A stretch of DNA of 64,000 nt. Origin: Selaginella moellendorffii (lineage: Eukaryota > Streptophyta > Lycopodiopsida > Selaginellales > Selaginellaceae). The position numbers and the translations under genes were made by a program. Positions 46,948 through 57,931 of the stretch are shown here, one piece after another (position 1 is the first letter of the stretch; each line of letters starts with the position of its first letter). The stretch is taken from contig NW_003314317.1 of assembly GCF_000143415.4 (NCBI RefSeq), positions 809,533 to 873,532 on the forward strand, in the 5' to 3' direction. The notes beneath the pieces are model-generated. The model was given only the letters and a program-made list of their open reading frames with translations, searched no databases and was not told the DNA's origin.

Positions 46948-49011
46948 ATGGCTTCTTCTTCTTCGTTTGCTTTCTCTTCTTCGTCTTCTCTGCTAGAACT
47001 TGTAGCAACTATCCTGCTTGGTTTCCTCTTCACCTCTTCCATCGGCAACCACATCTCTCCCGGCCTGGAAACGCTCGTTAGCTTCACCTTCGATCCTCCC
47101 TTCACCAACAATCGTTACCTCAACGTGGAAGGAAACGCGTCCAAGACGACCGAGGACGTCGAGCTCACCACGAACTCGGTGGATGTTGTCATCGGCAACA
47201 GCGCTGGCAGGGCCTACTACGTCGATCCCATCCAGTTTCTCGACCCCGACGACAGCTCCACCTGCGTCTCCTTCAGCTCCATCTTCACTTTCAAGCTCGT
47301 CCAGTTCAACAACTCGTCCTATCGTCCCGGAGATGGAATGGCCTTCATGATCGTCTCGGATCCACAGTTGCCGCTTAACAGCGCCGGAGCTTATCTCGGT
47401 CTCACAAACGCCTCCCTGGATGGAGACTCCAGGAACCATTTCCTGGCCGTGGAGTTCGACACCTTTCAGGACAGCAGCGCTGGAGATCCCGCACGCGACC
47501 ATATTGGAGTGAACATAAATGGCATCCGGTCAGTCGATGTCTTCAAACTGGAAGGTGAACTCACAAACCTTCTTCGTAGCAATTCCACGCTCACTGCTTG
47601 GGTTGAGTATGAAAGCTCGCAGCAGCTGCTTGAAATCAGAGTCAGCACTCTGTCTCAGAGACCACGTCTTCCCCTCCTGAAATACCAGGTAGAACTCGCA
47701 GGAATTGTCCAAGAAAAAATGTACGTCGGCTTCTCTGCAGCCACAAGCCTCAATTACGAGCTTCACAAGATCCTGACATGGAAATTCTCGACTTACATAA
47801 ACAGCAGCGCAACCAACGGCAGCACGGATCCAAATTCTGCGTATCTGCCGGAGAACAAATCGACAGGATGCAACAAGTGGATCTGCAAGAAAATGGCCAT
47901 CATCCTTTTACCATCCATAGGTCTGCTTTTCCTCGCTACGGTAGTGCTGCTCTTTTGTTTCTGGATATCAAACGGTAAGCCGAGTAAGAACTTCACAAGC
48001 TTGCCGTCAACAGTACAGTACTTCACCTTGAAGCAGCTGAGTGCAGCTACAAGAAGCTTCAGCAGGAAAGAAATGATCGGAAGCGGTGGCTTCGGCAAAG
48101 TCTACAAAGGCATTCTTCCCAAAGATGGCACTCTCGTTGCGGTGAAACTGCTCTCGGAGGCTTCGCTGCAGAGCGAGAGGCAATTCCTAGCAGAATTATC
48201 TGTGATCGGAAGGCTGCAACACAGAAACCTGGTGAGCCTCAAAGGGTGGTGTCATGACAAGGGGAAGCTCTTACTTGTTTACGAGTTCATGCCGAATGGA
48301 AGCCTCGACAAGCACCTGTTTTCAGCCGACATAACTCTTCTTTGGCAGCAGCGTTTCCACATTCTCAAAGGCGTTGGTGAAGCTCTCACTTTCCTACACG
48401 ATGGATGGGAGCAACGAGTGATTCACAGGGACGTCAAAGCCGCAAACGTGCTCTTGGACAGCAAGTTCACGGCAAGGCTGGGGGACTTCGGTCTGGCTCG
48501 GCTCATGGAACACAGCAGAGGTCCGCAAACAATGACAAAGGCTGGAACGACAGGCTACATAGCTCCGGAGCTGGCTTACACCGGGAGAGCCACCGAGAAG
48601 TCAGATGTGTACAGTTTCGGAATTCTTGCATTGGAAGTGGTGTCTGGACGACGAGCACTCGACTTAGACTTTGAGTTCGACAAAGAAGGAGTCTTGCTGC
48701 TTGACTGGATATGGCAAATGCACGAGAGGGGGAGACTGATGGAGGTGGTGGACGCGAAGCTACAGGATGACTTCGACGTAGAACAGGTGACCGTGGTGCT
48801 TTACATGGCTTTGCAGTGCTGCCATCCGGATGCAAACGACAGACCGACCATGCGCAAGTGTTGCCAAATGCTTACCGGCGATGCTGCCCCTCTAACTCCT
48901 CACGCCTCAAGGCCTATGACTCTGTATTACTATCCGGACACGCCAGTAATCCCTTCCAGCTGCTCAACCTCAGAGTACCCGTTCAGCTCCTCACAACAGC
49001 AACCCCTGTAA
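46948..49011 (+). CDS. L-type lectin receptor kinase (LecRK) 1 of tandem pair
   Basis: Intronless, 687 residues from the first ATG. Signal peptide (LLELVATILLGFLFTSSIG). The legume-lectin domain spans about residues 40-290, with FLAVEFDTFQD carrying the metal-binding Asp and DHIGVNINGI. N-glycosylation sequons are frequent. The transmembrane helix is IILLPSIGLLFLATVVLLFC. The kinase domain has [52 protein letters not shown] and [14 protein letters not shown]. By family knowledge these are plasma-membrane immune or development receptors. The lectin loop has no special change visible. The following gene is a divergent tandem copy in the same orientation. Confidence 0.94.
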   Translation: MASSSSFAFSSSSSLLELVATILLGFLFTSSIGNHISPGLETLVSFTFDPPFTNNRYLNVEGNASKTTEDVELTTNSVDVVIGNSAGRAYYVDPIQFLDPDDSSTCVSFSSIFTFKLVQFNNSSYRPGDGMAFMIVSDPQLPLNSAGAYLGLTNASLDGDSRNHFLAVEFDTFQDSSAGDPARDHIGVNINGIRSVDVFKLEGELTNLLRSNSTLTAWVEYESSQQLLEIRVSTLSQRPRLPLLKYQVELAGIVQEKMYVGFSAATSLNYELHKILTWKFSTYINSSATNGSTDPNSAYLPENKSTGCNKWICKKMAIILLPSIGLLFLATVVLLFCFWISNGKPSKNFTSLPSTVQYFTLKQLSAATRSFSRKEMIGSGGFGKVYKGILPKDGTLVAVKLLSEASLQSERQFLAELSVIGRLQHRNLVSLKGWCHDKGKLLLVYEFMPNGSLDKHLFSADITLLWQQRFHILKGVGEALTFLHDGWEQRVIHRDVKAANVLLDSKFTARLGDFGLARLMEHSRGPQTMTKAGTTGYIAPELAYTGRATEKSDVYSFGILALEVVSGRRALDLDFEFDKEGVLLLDWIWQMHERGRLMEVVDAKLQDDFDVEQVTVVLYMALQCCHPDANDRPTMRKCCQMLTGDAAPLTPHASRPMTLYYYPDTPVIPSSCSTSEYPFSSSQQQPL

Positions 49012-49218
49012 AAACTCGATCAAGCAAGCTGTCAAAACGAAAGATATCAAAGAAGTTACCTTGTAGAGAAAGCCAGTGATGATAAGTCCAAAGCTAAGTC
49101 ACAAATACAAAAGCAGAAATAGAAAAAACATCGACCAATGATTACGTACCAAAAACGTCTGATTTATATAGGGTGTTTTAGAGCATTTCTGACCATTGCT
49201 CTTTCTCCGAGAAGAGGG

Positions 49219-51162
49219 ATGAGGAAAGATACTTTGCTGTTCGCCGCATTAGCCATTATCTCAGTGAGATGCTCGCTTGCAGGTGAAGCGATTAGTTTCG
49301 ATCTGCGACCATCATTCAAACAGAGTCAAGCTCTTCTTATACAAGGACAAGCTAGAGCCACAAATGAAAGTTTGGAGCTTACCGGAGCGTTCGATTCCTC
49401 CATCATAAACGCTGGCCGGGTCTTCTATGCTTTGCCTATCAGGTTCGTCCACCAGTCTGGCAAAAACATCCGGATCTCCTCATTCAACACCGTCTTTGAG
49501 TTCCAAGTAAACAGTGCTCTGGACCGCTCCAACTGTAAACAAGGCGACGGGTTTGCCTTCGTTGCTGCAGCGAGCGCTAGCAGCCCACCCAATGGAAGCG
49601 ATGCTGGATATCTCGGCCTGATGAACTCTTCCACTGCCGGTAATGCATCCAACCATCTGTTTGCTGTAGAGTTTGACAGCGTCCAGAACGTTGAGTTTGC
49701 CGATCCACCATGGAGTCACGTCGGTGTGAATGTTAACAGCATGATCTCGCTTGAAACAGCCCGTTGGGAACGCCCTTCCTTTCCACCATTCAAGACCGCA
49801 AACTCCAAAGCGTGGATAGACTATGATGCTTCAACTGATGTGTTGCAGGTCCGTGTTTCGAATGAAAACATCGGGGTCAAGCCAGCAAACGCGCTTCTCG
49901 CGGTATCGGGGCTCCAACTATCTGAGGTTTTCCACAGGAGTATGTTCATTGGCTTTTCCGCCTCTTCTGGCTCCTGCAACGACAGCCACGAGATCATGAG
50001 ATGGCAATTCGACTCAAACTACAAAAATCACCGATCGTCACCTCCGTCTCGGCATCGAGATTCAAAGTCGAAGACGGCAGCTCTTGGCTTTGCTAGCCAA
50101 ATCTATCCCGTGCTTGGCATAGCACTAGTAGCCGTGGGACTCGCGTCGCTTTGGTACGTATGCCTGGGAAAACCGATCTTGAAGAGCTTTCATCGAAATG
50201 GATGCAAACTGTTAGCTCACTTTAGCTATGACGATATCAGCCGAGCTACCGGGAGATTTGACGAGAGACTTGTCCTTGGCCGTGGAGCATTTGGAACAGT
50301 GTACAAAGCCGAGTTTAAAGGCCCGACGACTGTCGCAGTGAAGATCTTGGCGCAAACCGGTTTGGAAGTCGAGCACCAGTTCCTGGCGGAGCTCTCCACA
50401 CTGGGAAAGATCAAACACCCGAACTTAGTCGATCTCCAAGGTTGGTGTCACTCTAGAGGAAAGCTCATGCTAGTCTACGAGTACTTACCGAATGGAAGCT
50501 TGGACAGACACCTTTTCTCCGAGAGCGAAAAGTTCCTCTCATGGGAGAGAAGGTCCCAGATCATCCATGGAGTCGCGGAAGCCATCAAGTTTCTCCACCA
50601 GGGACACGAGGAATGCATCCTCCACAGAGATATCAAGGCCGCAAACGTTCTTCTCGACAAGAACTTCAAGGCCAAGCTCGGGGATTTCGGCCTGGCAAGG
50701 CTCTTCGATCACACCGACCAGGGAGTCCTCCAGACGATGACGAGAGTTGGGACGGCCGGCTACATCGCTCCAGAGCTCGCGTTCGCGGGCAAGGCCACGG
50801 AGAAATCCGACGTCTACAGCTTTGGCGTCTTGATCCTGGAGATTGTCACGGGGCGGCGAACGATCTCCCTCGCCTGCTCGAAAACGCTCATCGATCGAGT
50901 GTGGGGGATGCAAGAGAGCAATGCGCTGCTGGAGATTGTCGACGAGAGGATGCGGTCGAGCTACAATCCGGACGAGGCGAGAATGCTGCTCCATCTGGGG
51001 CTCACCTGCTGTAGCATGGACGCGGACGAGCGCCCGACGATGGGCGAGTGCTGTAAGATCCTTGGCGGCGAGATGCCGGCCCCCGATCCCCCCGCCGCGC
51101 AGCCGCTAGCGGCGCTCTGCAGCTACTATCGTAAGATGACTACTCGCGAGCAAGAACCCTAA
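49219..51162 (+). CDS. L-type lectin receptor kinase (LecRK) 2 of tandem pair
   Basis: Intronless. I prefer the ATG at 49,219 (647 residues), because it begins a signal peptide ([20 protein letters not shown]); an in-frame ATG at 49,138 would put 27 residues in front of it. The lectin domain includes [11 protein letters not shown] and HVGVNVNSM. The transmembrane helix is [20 protein letters not shown]. The kinase domain has [55 protein letters not shown] and [15 protein letters not shown]. The intracellular tail is short. It shares the structure of the upstream LecRK, only about 200 bp away, consistent with old tandem duplication. Confidence 0.93.
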   Translation: MRKDTLLFAALAIISVRCSLAGEAISFDLRPSFKQSQALLIQGQARATNESLELTGAFDSSIINAGRVFYALPIRFVHQSGKNIRISSFNTVFEFQVNSALDRSNCKQGDGFAFVAAASASSPPNGSDAGYLGLMNSSTAGNASNHLFAVEFDSVQNVEFADPPWSHVGVNVNSMISLETARWERPSFPPFKTANSKAWIDYDASTDVLQVRVSNENIGVKPANALLAVSGLQLSEVFHRSMFIGFSASSGSCNDSHEIMRWQFDSNYKNHRSSPPSRHRDSKSKTAALGFASQIYPVLGIALVAVGLASLWYVCLGKPILKSFHRNGCKLLAHFSYDDISRATGRFDERLVLGRGAFGTVYKAEFKGPTTVAVKILAQTGLEVEHQFLAELSTLGKIKHPNLVDLQGWCHSRGKLMLVYEYLPNGSLDRHLFSESEKFLSWERRSQIIHGVAEAIKFLHQGHEECILHRDIKAANVLLDKNFKAKLGDFGLARLFDHTDQGVLQTMTRVGTAGYIAPELAFAGKATEKSDVYSFGVLILEIVTGRRTISLACSKTLIDRVWGMQESNALLEIVDERMRSSYNPDEARMLLHLGLTCCSMDADERPTMGECCKILGGEMPAPDPPAAQPLAALCSYYRKMTTREQEP

Positions 51163-52140
51163 AACCATGTTTCCAGACCTAAAAATCTTACTTTTTTTTC
51201 TCCATCACCTTTTGGCTAAATTTTGAGTTATGCCTTTAAAGTTTTGATAATTTCCATTTATTATCTTTAAAAAATCACCTTAAACTGAATCCTTGTTGTA
51301 TTGTTCTTTTTTTTTTCTTAAGAGAAGGAAAAGAAGAAAAACTAAAAGAAAAGTGGTGCTTCTTTAGTTTTGCTAAGTATTGGGGCGTGTTTTGTTGATG
51401 GATGTGTTCTTACCATGGCTGGTGCTGCAAAAGCTCGAGCCTCACTTTTCTACAAGGAAGTCATTCTGTGCTGCCTTTCCTTCAAATAACAGAGTAAACG
51501 TTTCTATTTTGATTTTCATCATGTAGATTTCCGGTATGTCTTTCTTTTCCACAAAGTGTCAGGACCCCAAGACATTTTGTAAATTGTAGGCACGGTTTTG
51601 CAGGTTTCACCAGTGTGTGTTGGAGCTGAAGTCAAGGAGCTCCTGAATCAGCGACGAATGATCTTGTTCTGCTGTAACACCCAAACGCCTCTTTCGGGAC
51701 AGCGATGCATTTAATCCTTTGCGAGCAACGCCCAGCTTTCGCGTGTCCGCTGGAATCCTTTCGTCCTCCTATAGCATCCCAGCTGATGGAGATTATCCAG
51801 AAAAATTAGGGAACCAATAAGTTGGGTTGTCTTGTACATGGGGAGATCATGATCATAGGATTCTTTGATTTCTCGAAAGCTAAATCAAACATCTCCCTCC
51901 AAGACGTCCCAATCTATTTGTTCCCAAGGTAAGAAGGGTACAAAGGGATCTTATTTTTTGAAGCTACTACAAGCAACAATCCTTTCATGCTTGGAACTGA
52001 CATGGAATTATGGAGGTGGCAAGCAAATGCTCTGGGCATAGCGAGCATTTTGGCAAAGTATCAATCACGTGTTTGAGACTCATAAAAGAAAAAGTATAAA
52101 AACCTTTCTCGTTGAAAATAGTAGTACCACAGTCTAGAAA
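51163..52140. other. Intergenic region
   Basis: It holds the 3' flank of the second LecRK, homopolymer T runs near 51,190 and 51,308, and no coding frame. Nothing else recognised. Confidence 0.5.
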
Positions 52141-52240
52141 TCATGATATACGGAAAAAAATTTCAAGTCTTGCAGAGAATCATCTTTTTTGGTCTGAAAT
52201 CTGTGATTCATCCAGGCAATGATCATCCAGGCATTAACAT

Positions 52241-52517
52241 GTCTAGAGCCCACGTGAAAAATATGGCTGCCGCAGAGGAGAATATGGAAAGAATCAAGAA
52301 AGGAGTCCTGCCGGTGATCTCCATTCTTCTATTGCTAGTTCTTTCTTCAAATCTTAATTCCTTGAAAAGAAAATCAAACCGGAGCGAGAGCGTGAGGGGG
52401 ACATCACAGCCCACCGCCATAAACCATGGCTGGGGCATGAGATTAAAGAAAAGCTTTGGGATCTTTGGCCAAAGCGCGATAAACTTTAGCAGGGGATACA
52501 TATTTTGGACGAGCTAG
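52241..52517 (+). CDS. Possible small membrane-anchored peptide (91 aa)
   Basis: From ATG 52,241 the frame encodes a basic/acidic N-terminus, a hydrophobic segment VLPVISILLLLVLSSNL, and a basic Ser-rich tail. It could be a secreted signalling precursor or a chance frame; an upstream in-frame ATG at 52,143 adds 33 residues. No family recognised and no paralogue in the window. Confidence 0.25.
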
Positions 52518-52533
52518 AAGTTAAGACTGCTGC

Positions 52534-53051
52534 TTAGTCGCATCTGGGATATCGAAACCGGCTGAGGCCACAATCACTGGGAGCTCGCTCGTAGCGCCCG
52601 CGGAGGTTCCGATCCACGCGACAGATGCACCGGGCGTCCACTCTGCTCGTCGCCTGGCAGCACAAACCTCCCGGCCGGGCTCGGTTGAATCGGGCGTACT
52701 CGCGGCACGCATCCACGAAGTCCTGGCAATCCAATCGATCGCCCCGGCCGCCCCCTCCAAATCCCCCTTCAAAAAACAAAGAAATCAACGTCCAAGAACA
52801 AGCGTGAGTTCTTCCGTACCGCCGCCGCCGCCCCCGCCAGGTCCACCACCGAATCCACCGCCCCCGCCAGGTCCACCACCGAATCCACCGCCTCCACCAG
52901 GTCCACCACCACCTCCACCAGGCCCGCCACCGAACCCACCGCCTCCGCCACCGCCCCCGCGCCCAAAACCAGGCTGAGCTTGGGCGAGATCGAAAATCAC
53001 AGCTAACAAAACTATAGCAAGAACAAGAAGAGAGTTCCTCATAGTTGACAT
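52534..53051 (-). CDS. Secreted glycine-rich protein with C-terminal 8-cysteine (LTP-like) domain
   Basis: Two exons (53051-52820 and 52766-52534) joined at a GT-AG intron of 53 bp give 154 residues. Signal peptide MRNSLLVLAIVLLAVIFDLAQAQ. Next comes a Gly/Phe/Pro repeat region made of GGGGGFGGGPGG units encoded by 27-30-bp tandem repeats. The C-terminus has the order C, C, CC, CxC, C, C (LDCQDFVDAC, GGLCCQA, ARCICRV, SDCGL, YPRCD), the eight-cysteine pattern of the lipid-transfer/hydrophobic-seed-protein fold. Plants have proline-rich hybrids of this type (HyPRP); a glycine-rich linker is the less common form. Likely a cell-wall protein. The start codon lies inside the open frame of the upstream PIN-domain gene. 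Confidence 0.7.
52815..52965 (-). repeat. Gly-rich coding minisatellite
   Basis: Tandem 27-30-bp units (plus-strand core GGTCCACCACCGAATCCACC) encode the Gly/Pro/Phe region of the hybrid protein. Unit number is likely to vary between alleles. Confidence 0.75.
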
Positions 53052-54416
53052 GCTTGATCGACTTGATGCCACTCCAATCCAAGAGAGGATGTCTTTTGTA
53101 GGCTGGAGATTTTCGGCGACCATTAATGCTGCCCACCCATCTTTGTTGACAAGAAAGGTGGCGAGCAGTAGCGTTACAGAGTCCACAGGCCGGCCATTCA
53201 ATCTCGAGCTTATCACCTCGGAGAATATCCTCCTCTTGCGATTTTGTTTAGCACTTATTAGCTCCCGCGCCCTTTGGATGATCCTCGAGAGCTCAGAGCC
53301 AGCGCCGCCATTCTTGCCACAAGAAGAGAGACTGCTGCGCTCCAGAGGAGAGACAACGGGGCTGCGAGCGACGGTGGAGTATGGATTGAACAGACTCTCG
53401 CAGAAGGAGGTAGAGCTCTTGGCCACTAGAAAGATTTAGAAACCAGCATGGGGAGAGAGAAAGCTCACGTACCTCTGCCATTGCCTTGATTTTCAAGGCC
53501 GGGTCGCTCGTCAGCAGTACCACTCTCCCTTCCACAACGCTTCTCTCGAAGAGCAGCGCACAGTCTAGGACGTGGTCGTCGTTCGTAGGAGAGAGTAAAT
53601 CCACGGCATATGGGAGGAAGTTCTCGGCCACGGATGGAGAGACCGGAGGAGTCATGCCCATTGGTTTCATCTCGTTGCTTTTCTGCACGTGTATCCACCA
53701 TGGCTTTTTCACCATGCACTCCTCTATCCAGCGCAATGACCTCCCGTGTCTCTCTCAAACCTTCCAGTTTCAAAAGAGAGTTGAAGCCATCTTCGTCCAG
53801 GAAACAGCTTGTATCCACAATAACATGCTATTGTTTCTTCCTGGTAACCTCGTCAGCCTCCTTCTCTGTTACCTGGAGAACGAGCCAGACATTAAACTTG
53901 CGGGTTTAAAGCTCATGGAAAGAGGCCTTACCCAGTGACGATGAGCGTAATAGTCTTTGAGACTGTCTTTATCGGAGCTCGTTGAGTAAGGTGCTGGCGG
54001 GAAAACGGGCTTGTAGTCGTGTTAAACACTCAGGTGACGGCAGAAAAAAGAGCTCCCCGTGACACCACGGAGTTGGATGCATCCACCTCAGGGTTTGCAA
54101 CTAGAGGTTTCCTTGTCTGATACGTAACCGTCTTCAGCTCCGATACAGGGTGCAGAAGCCTCTGTTTTTGTGACAAGGCTTGGCAGCTCGAGTTTGACAC
54201 CACGCCTAAGCCAGAGCTTCGAAGGAGACTGTTCCGGCTCCGGAGATCTTCTTTCCAGCCGGAGACATTCGCAGAGCTGTGAACTTCACTGACAGAGGAG
54301 AAACCACTCCCGGGGTGGTGAGCCCGATCTTCCATTGAATGCAAATGAAAAACCAAAGCTGACCTGTTTACGTGAGTTACTGCTTTCCAGCCGCAAGATG
54401 CTGTGGAACACCTCAT
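53052..54416 (-). CDS. PIN-domain protein (PS1-like C-terminal region), ends unresolved
   Basis: Exons read on the minus strand: about 54,370-54,060 (Ser-rich, SSVSEVHSSANVSGW), about 53,995-53,932 (PAPYSTSSDKDSLKDYYAHR), 53,825-53,475 and 53,409-53,052. The PIN nuclease fold is indicated by VIVDTSCFLDEDGF (first acidic residue), PWWIHVQKSNEMK, SPTNDDHVLDCALLF and GRVVLLTSDPALKIKAMAE (further acidic residues), then AKSSTSFCESLFNPYS. This resembles the PIN region of the plant meiosis protein PS1. Near 53,750 the frame shifts by one base (either a very short intron or a frameshift). No stop codon separates this frame from the Gly-rich protein. The 5' end was not found; an FHA domain is not visible here. 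Confidence 0.5.
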
Positions 54417-54499
54417 CCAGACCCTTGGCGACTAGGAGTGCATTCGAACTGAGCTACTCTCTGGACAAGTATCTTATCCCAGCTCGTCCTAAGGGACAT

Positions 54500-56853
54500 G
54501 CACTCAGGTAAGCTTTTTAAAATCTGACTAGGTACAAGGCTGATAAAAAATCTAACGGTTCATACTCAATGGGGAGCCTCTGCTCCCTCTCAACTCGGCC
54601 ACGATGGAGGAAGATCGAAAGTTTGAGGTGGGAGCATCGAACCGTTTATGGTCAAGCTCTGCCACAACATGGTGCACCAAAGTCAAAATCTTGAGTGTTT
54701 TTCTTTAGAAAGATTTTTATCTAGCATTAATGTTATATCATTTAAAAGTTCTTTAAAAAATAATAACATTATTATAGATAATTTAGAAATTCTTGTTTTG
54801 CTTGTTATTTCTATGTATTAATATAATTGATCAAATAAAATTTTATAATTATAAACACAAGATTGAGATGGTAGAATAAACTAGAATATACTAGGAAGTG
54901 TTAAAGTTAAACATATTTATTAATTTATAACTAAAAAATTAATCTAAATGAATAACAACTGTTAGATGGAAAATATTCTAGTGTATTTTACTACCCCTTC
55001 AGGTTTTCTTAAGAAAAGCAAAACTACCCATCCTAGCTGTTGGAAAGAGATTGAGAATTTTTTAAGGAGATTAAATGATTTTATCAACTATTAGATAAAT
55101 AATGGCACAGTAAATTATTAATAATAAATAAATAAAATTTTGATTATTATATAATATTTTACAAGATTTATTAATAATTTATGTTGTTAGTATTTTTCCT
55201 AATTGTGGATATAGTCAAGGGATTGATGAATAAATATTAATTCACAATTAAAATTGCATGATATCTTTTCTCATTTCTGGTGTATGAAATCTCAGCTATA
55301 TTTTTTAATTCATTTCATCAACATCTTTTTTGATTTCTGGTGCAGCTATATTTTCTTATTGGTAAACTATCATTAGACTTGTAGCTAGTATTGCAAGCAT
55401 TTCTTTATTAAAATATCAACCCAAGAATTTGGCACTCGATTTATAGTGATTCATTTATGGTGTTGTGGTATTAGAATCATCCCAAGATGCTTGTGCTTAC
55501 ATTCTCAATTTTATTATGTTATGGTCCATCTAGCAAGTAGCTTATAACTGGCACTCACTATCTTTGTTAAAATCTTTGAATAGTTTGAGTAGACATTCTA
55601 GACACACCCCTATGCTCTAGGTGACTATTCTTCTTTGATTTTTTATTCTTTACAATTCTTAATTCATAACTAGTGAATGGAGGAGACACTCAAAGTTCCT
55701 CTTTTGGTCTCCAGAGAAGCTTTGTATACTTGACTAGTGTTTTTGCAATTTTTATTTTTTATTTTTGTGGTGATTATAGTAATATTTTTGTTGCTACCTC
55801 TTCTGGCAATCATTGCAATAAAGGAGGAGGAGGGTGGTAGCAGCTGTGACAATAGAAGCAATAAGAGCAAGGGTAAAGGTAAGGAAGGAAATGGATGAGG
55901 GTAGTAATAGTAATAGTGGTGATACAACTACTCCTACCACTTCTAATGGCTATGTTGATGGTGTTGTTGGTGGTGGTGGCAATAGTCTTGTTGTTGTTGT
56001 TGTTATTACCACTTCTAGCAATAACAATGCTAGTGAGGGTGATTATTTCCAGTGCAAGGTGCTTAGAGTAAATAAAAAGTTATAGAGAGACTACAAAATT
56101 TCTTAACTTAAAGGAAATAATAAGTAAGTTTTATATAAACTTTTATTTGTAACCTCTTGAATTTGAACTTTTTGAAAAGTCACACATCCCAGTACTATTC
56201 AAACTAAAAATGTTAAAACCCAAATATCCCAAGACCCTTATCCAATCAGAAAAAAGGGTACACTCTTTTTTATAGGCTCTTTCTTTTTATATTAAACCAA
56301 AATGAATTATCTCTTAAGTTTTTTTAGTTTCTTATATTATTTTAAAGTTTTTTTTTCTTTTTACATAAGCATAAGATGCTCAAAATAAAAGGTTTCCAAA
56401 TGTAGTTCTAATGCAGGGTGTTTGGGGGAGATAAAAAAGCTCTAACACATGGAGTATATAATTCTTTAAATTGAAATAGATAGAGAGTAAATTTAAGTAG
56501 GTTTTGATTTTATTTTTTTGTTTTTGTGTGCGAGATTTTTGAGAGGCTTGTTAATATATCTATAGCAATAGGATCTTGGGAGATAAGGAGTAAGTTTTAA
56601 TTTAATCTTATCTTCTTTTTTATTCTAAGTTTTCCTTATATATATGTGTGTGTATGTGTAAAGCTTTACTAATAAAGCTTTAAGTGTACGATCATTAGAT
56701 TCAGAAGCTTTTATATGCTATAAAAGTTATTTTATTGTATTTTGTATATCAAATAAAATATTTTTATTTTTATTATATTTTTTTATATAGACTAATTCAT
56801 TTGTGCCTTCAAGGCCTTTGAAGCATTTGTGCCTTTTTATTTTTTTCCATTAT
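54500..56853. other. AT-rich intergenic DNA with decayed repeats
   Basis: No convincing gene. It includes an inverted copy of repeat C at about 54,905-55,025, a low-complexity trinucleotide-rich stretch at 55,830-56,050 (GGTGGT and GTTGTT runs) whose 83-codon frame I do not accept as a gene, and a minus-strand piece of repeat B at 56,160-56,300. Confidence 0.5.
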
Positions 56854-57926
56854 TGTAATGCATGTGGTTTTCACTCTTTATCCTTTGTGATTTACCATAG
56901 AATAATTATGAAGTGGAACCTAAACCCTCCATATGCCACATGCAAAATGCCATATGTCTAAAGGCAGCAAAGGGGATCCCATGTTTTAGGGCTTTAGGCC
57001 ACTAAATGAGGGGATGAAACCAAACTTCTAAGTATGGAGTCAAAAAGTGAAAGAAGTAAAGTATGAAATGACTCTTAAGCTATAGCCCAAGGAATGAAGG
57101 GACAAAAACATAAAGCAGTATAAAAACAATTTTAGAGCATCTAGTATCCCAACACTATGATCAATATGCAAAATAGAGCCAAATAGAGTTTGGCTTTATT
57201 TTAGCATAACAATGGCCTAACATAAGGATATGGATATTCCACCAATTAACATGAGGCTTGAACCCAAACCAGATGCAAAATAAGGATAGATATACAAACA
57301 AGAGTTAGATTATATCTCAAAATAGTCACCCATGCCCAACTTACCCATTATCCTACTATACATTTGGAAACACACCCCCCCCCCCCCGAAGAACACATGC
57401 TTTGAGCTTTCACCTTAGTCCTAGAAGTTAGTCATTAGGATAATCACAAAAATTTACTAAATACGAAATGGCACTAAATTGCAAATTTGAACAAAAATAA
57501 CACCATTGTGTTTAAGACAATCTATACATTCTATAAATATGCCCAACTAATAGATCTAGATACTTTCTATAAATAGTCAATAGGACCAAACATAACTAAT
57601 ATGTGGGGCATGATAATAAGAGTGTTTAGTAAATACGGTAAACTATTATCTACCGATATTAAAGGATTAGTCTCAATACAGGAAGGTTCTTCTCAAGCCA
57701 ATGCAAAACAGAACAAAAGAGAATTAAAAGCTAGGCTAAATATGCTCAATAATAAATATATAGGAGTTTCTATTTTATGTTTATTTAGCTAAACTAACAC
57801 TTGAACAACAAGAGTTGAAAAGGGAACCAACAATCCTGACCTCCAGTTATCATGGTAGTAAGGAAAGAATATTTGAAAGGACTTGCCAATAAGTAACTTT
57901 CAATAACTGTAATTACATTCGTGACA
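56854..57926 (-). mobile_element. Solo LTR, family A, with 5-bp target-site duplication
   Basis: On the minus strand it begins TGTCACGAATGTAATTACAG and ends CATGCATTACA; length 1,073 bp. ATTAT flanks both sides (56,849-56,853 and 57,927-57,931). It aligns with the solo LTR at 33,929-35,045 but shows many C-to-T and G-to-A changes and contains a C-run near 57,376-57,388. It is an older insertion than the 33.9-kb copy. Confidence 0.88.
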
Positions 57927-57931
57927 ATTAT

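Noticed and set aside
55834-56085. 83-codon ORF rich in Gly, Val and Asn
   Set aside because: It is produced by GGT/GTT trinucleotide runs in AT-rich transposon DNA; no domain or gene context supports it.
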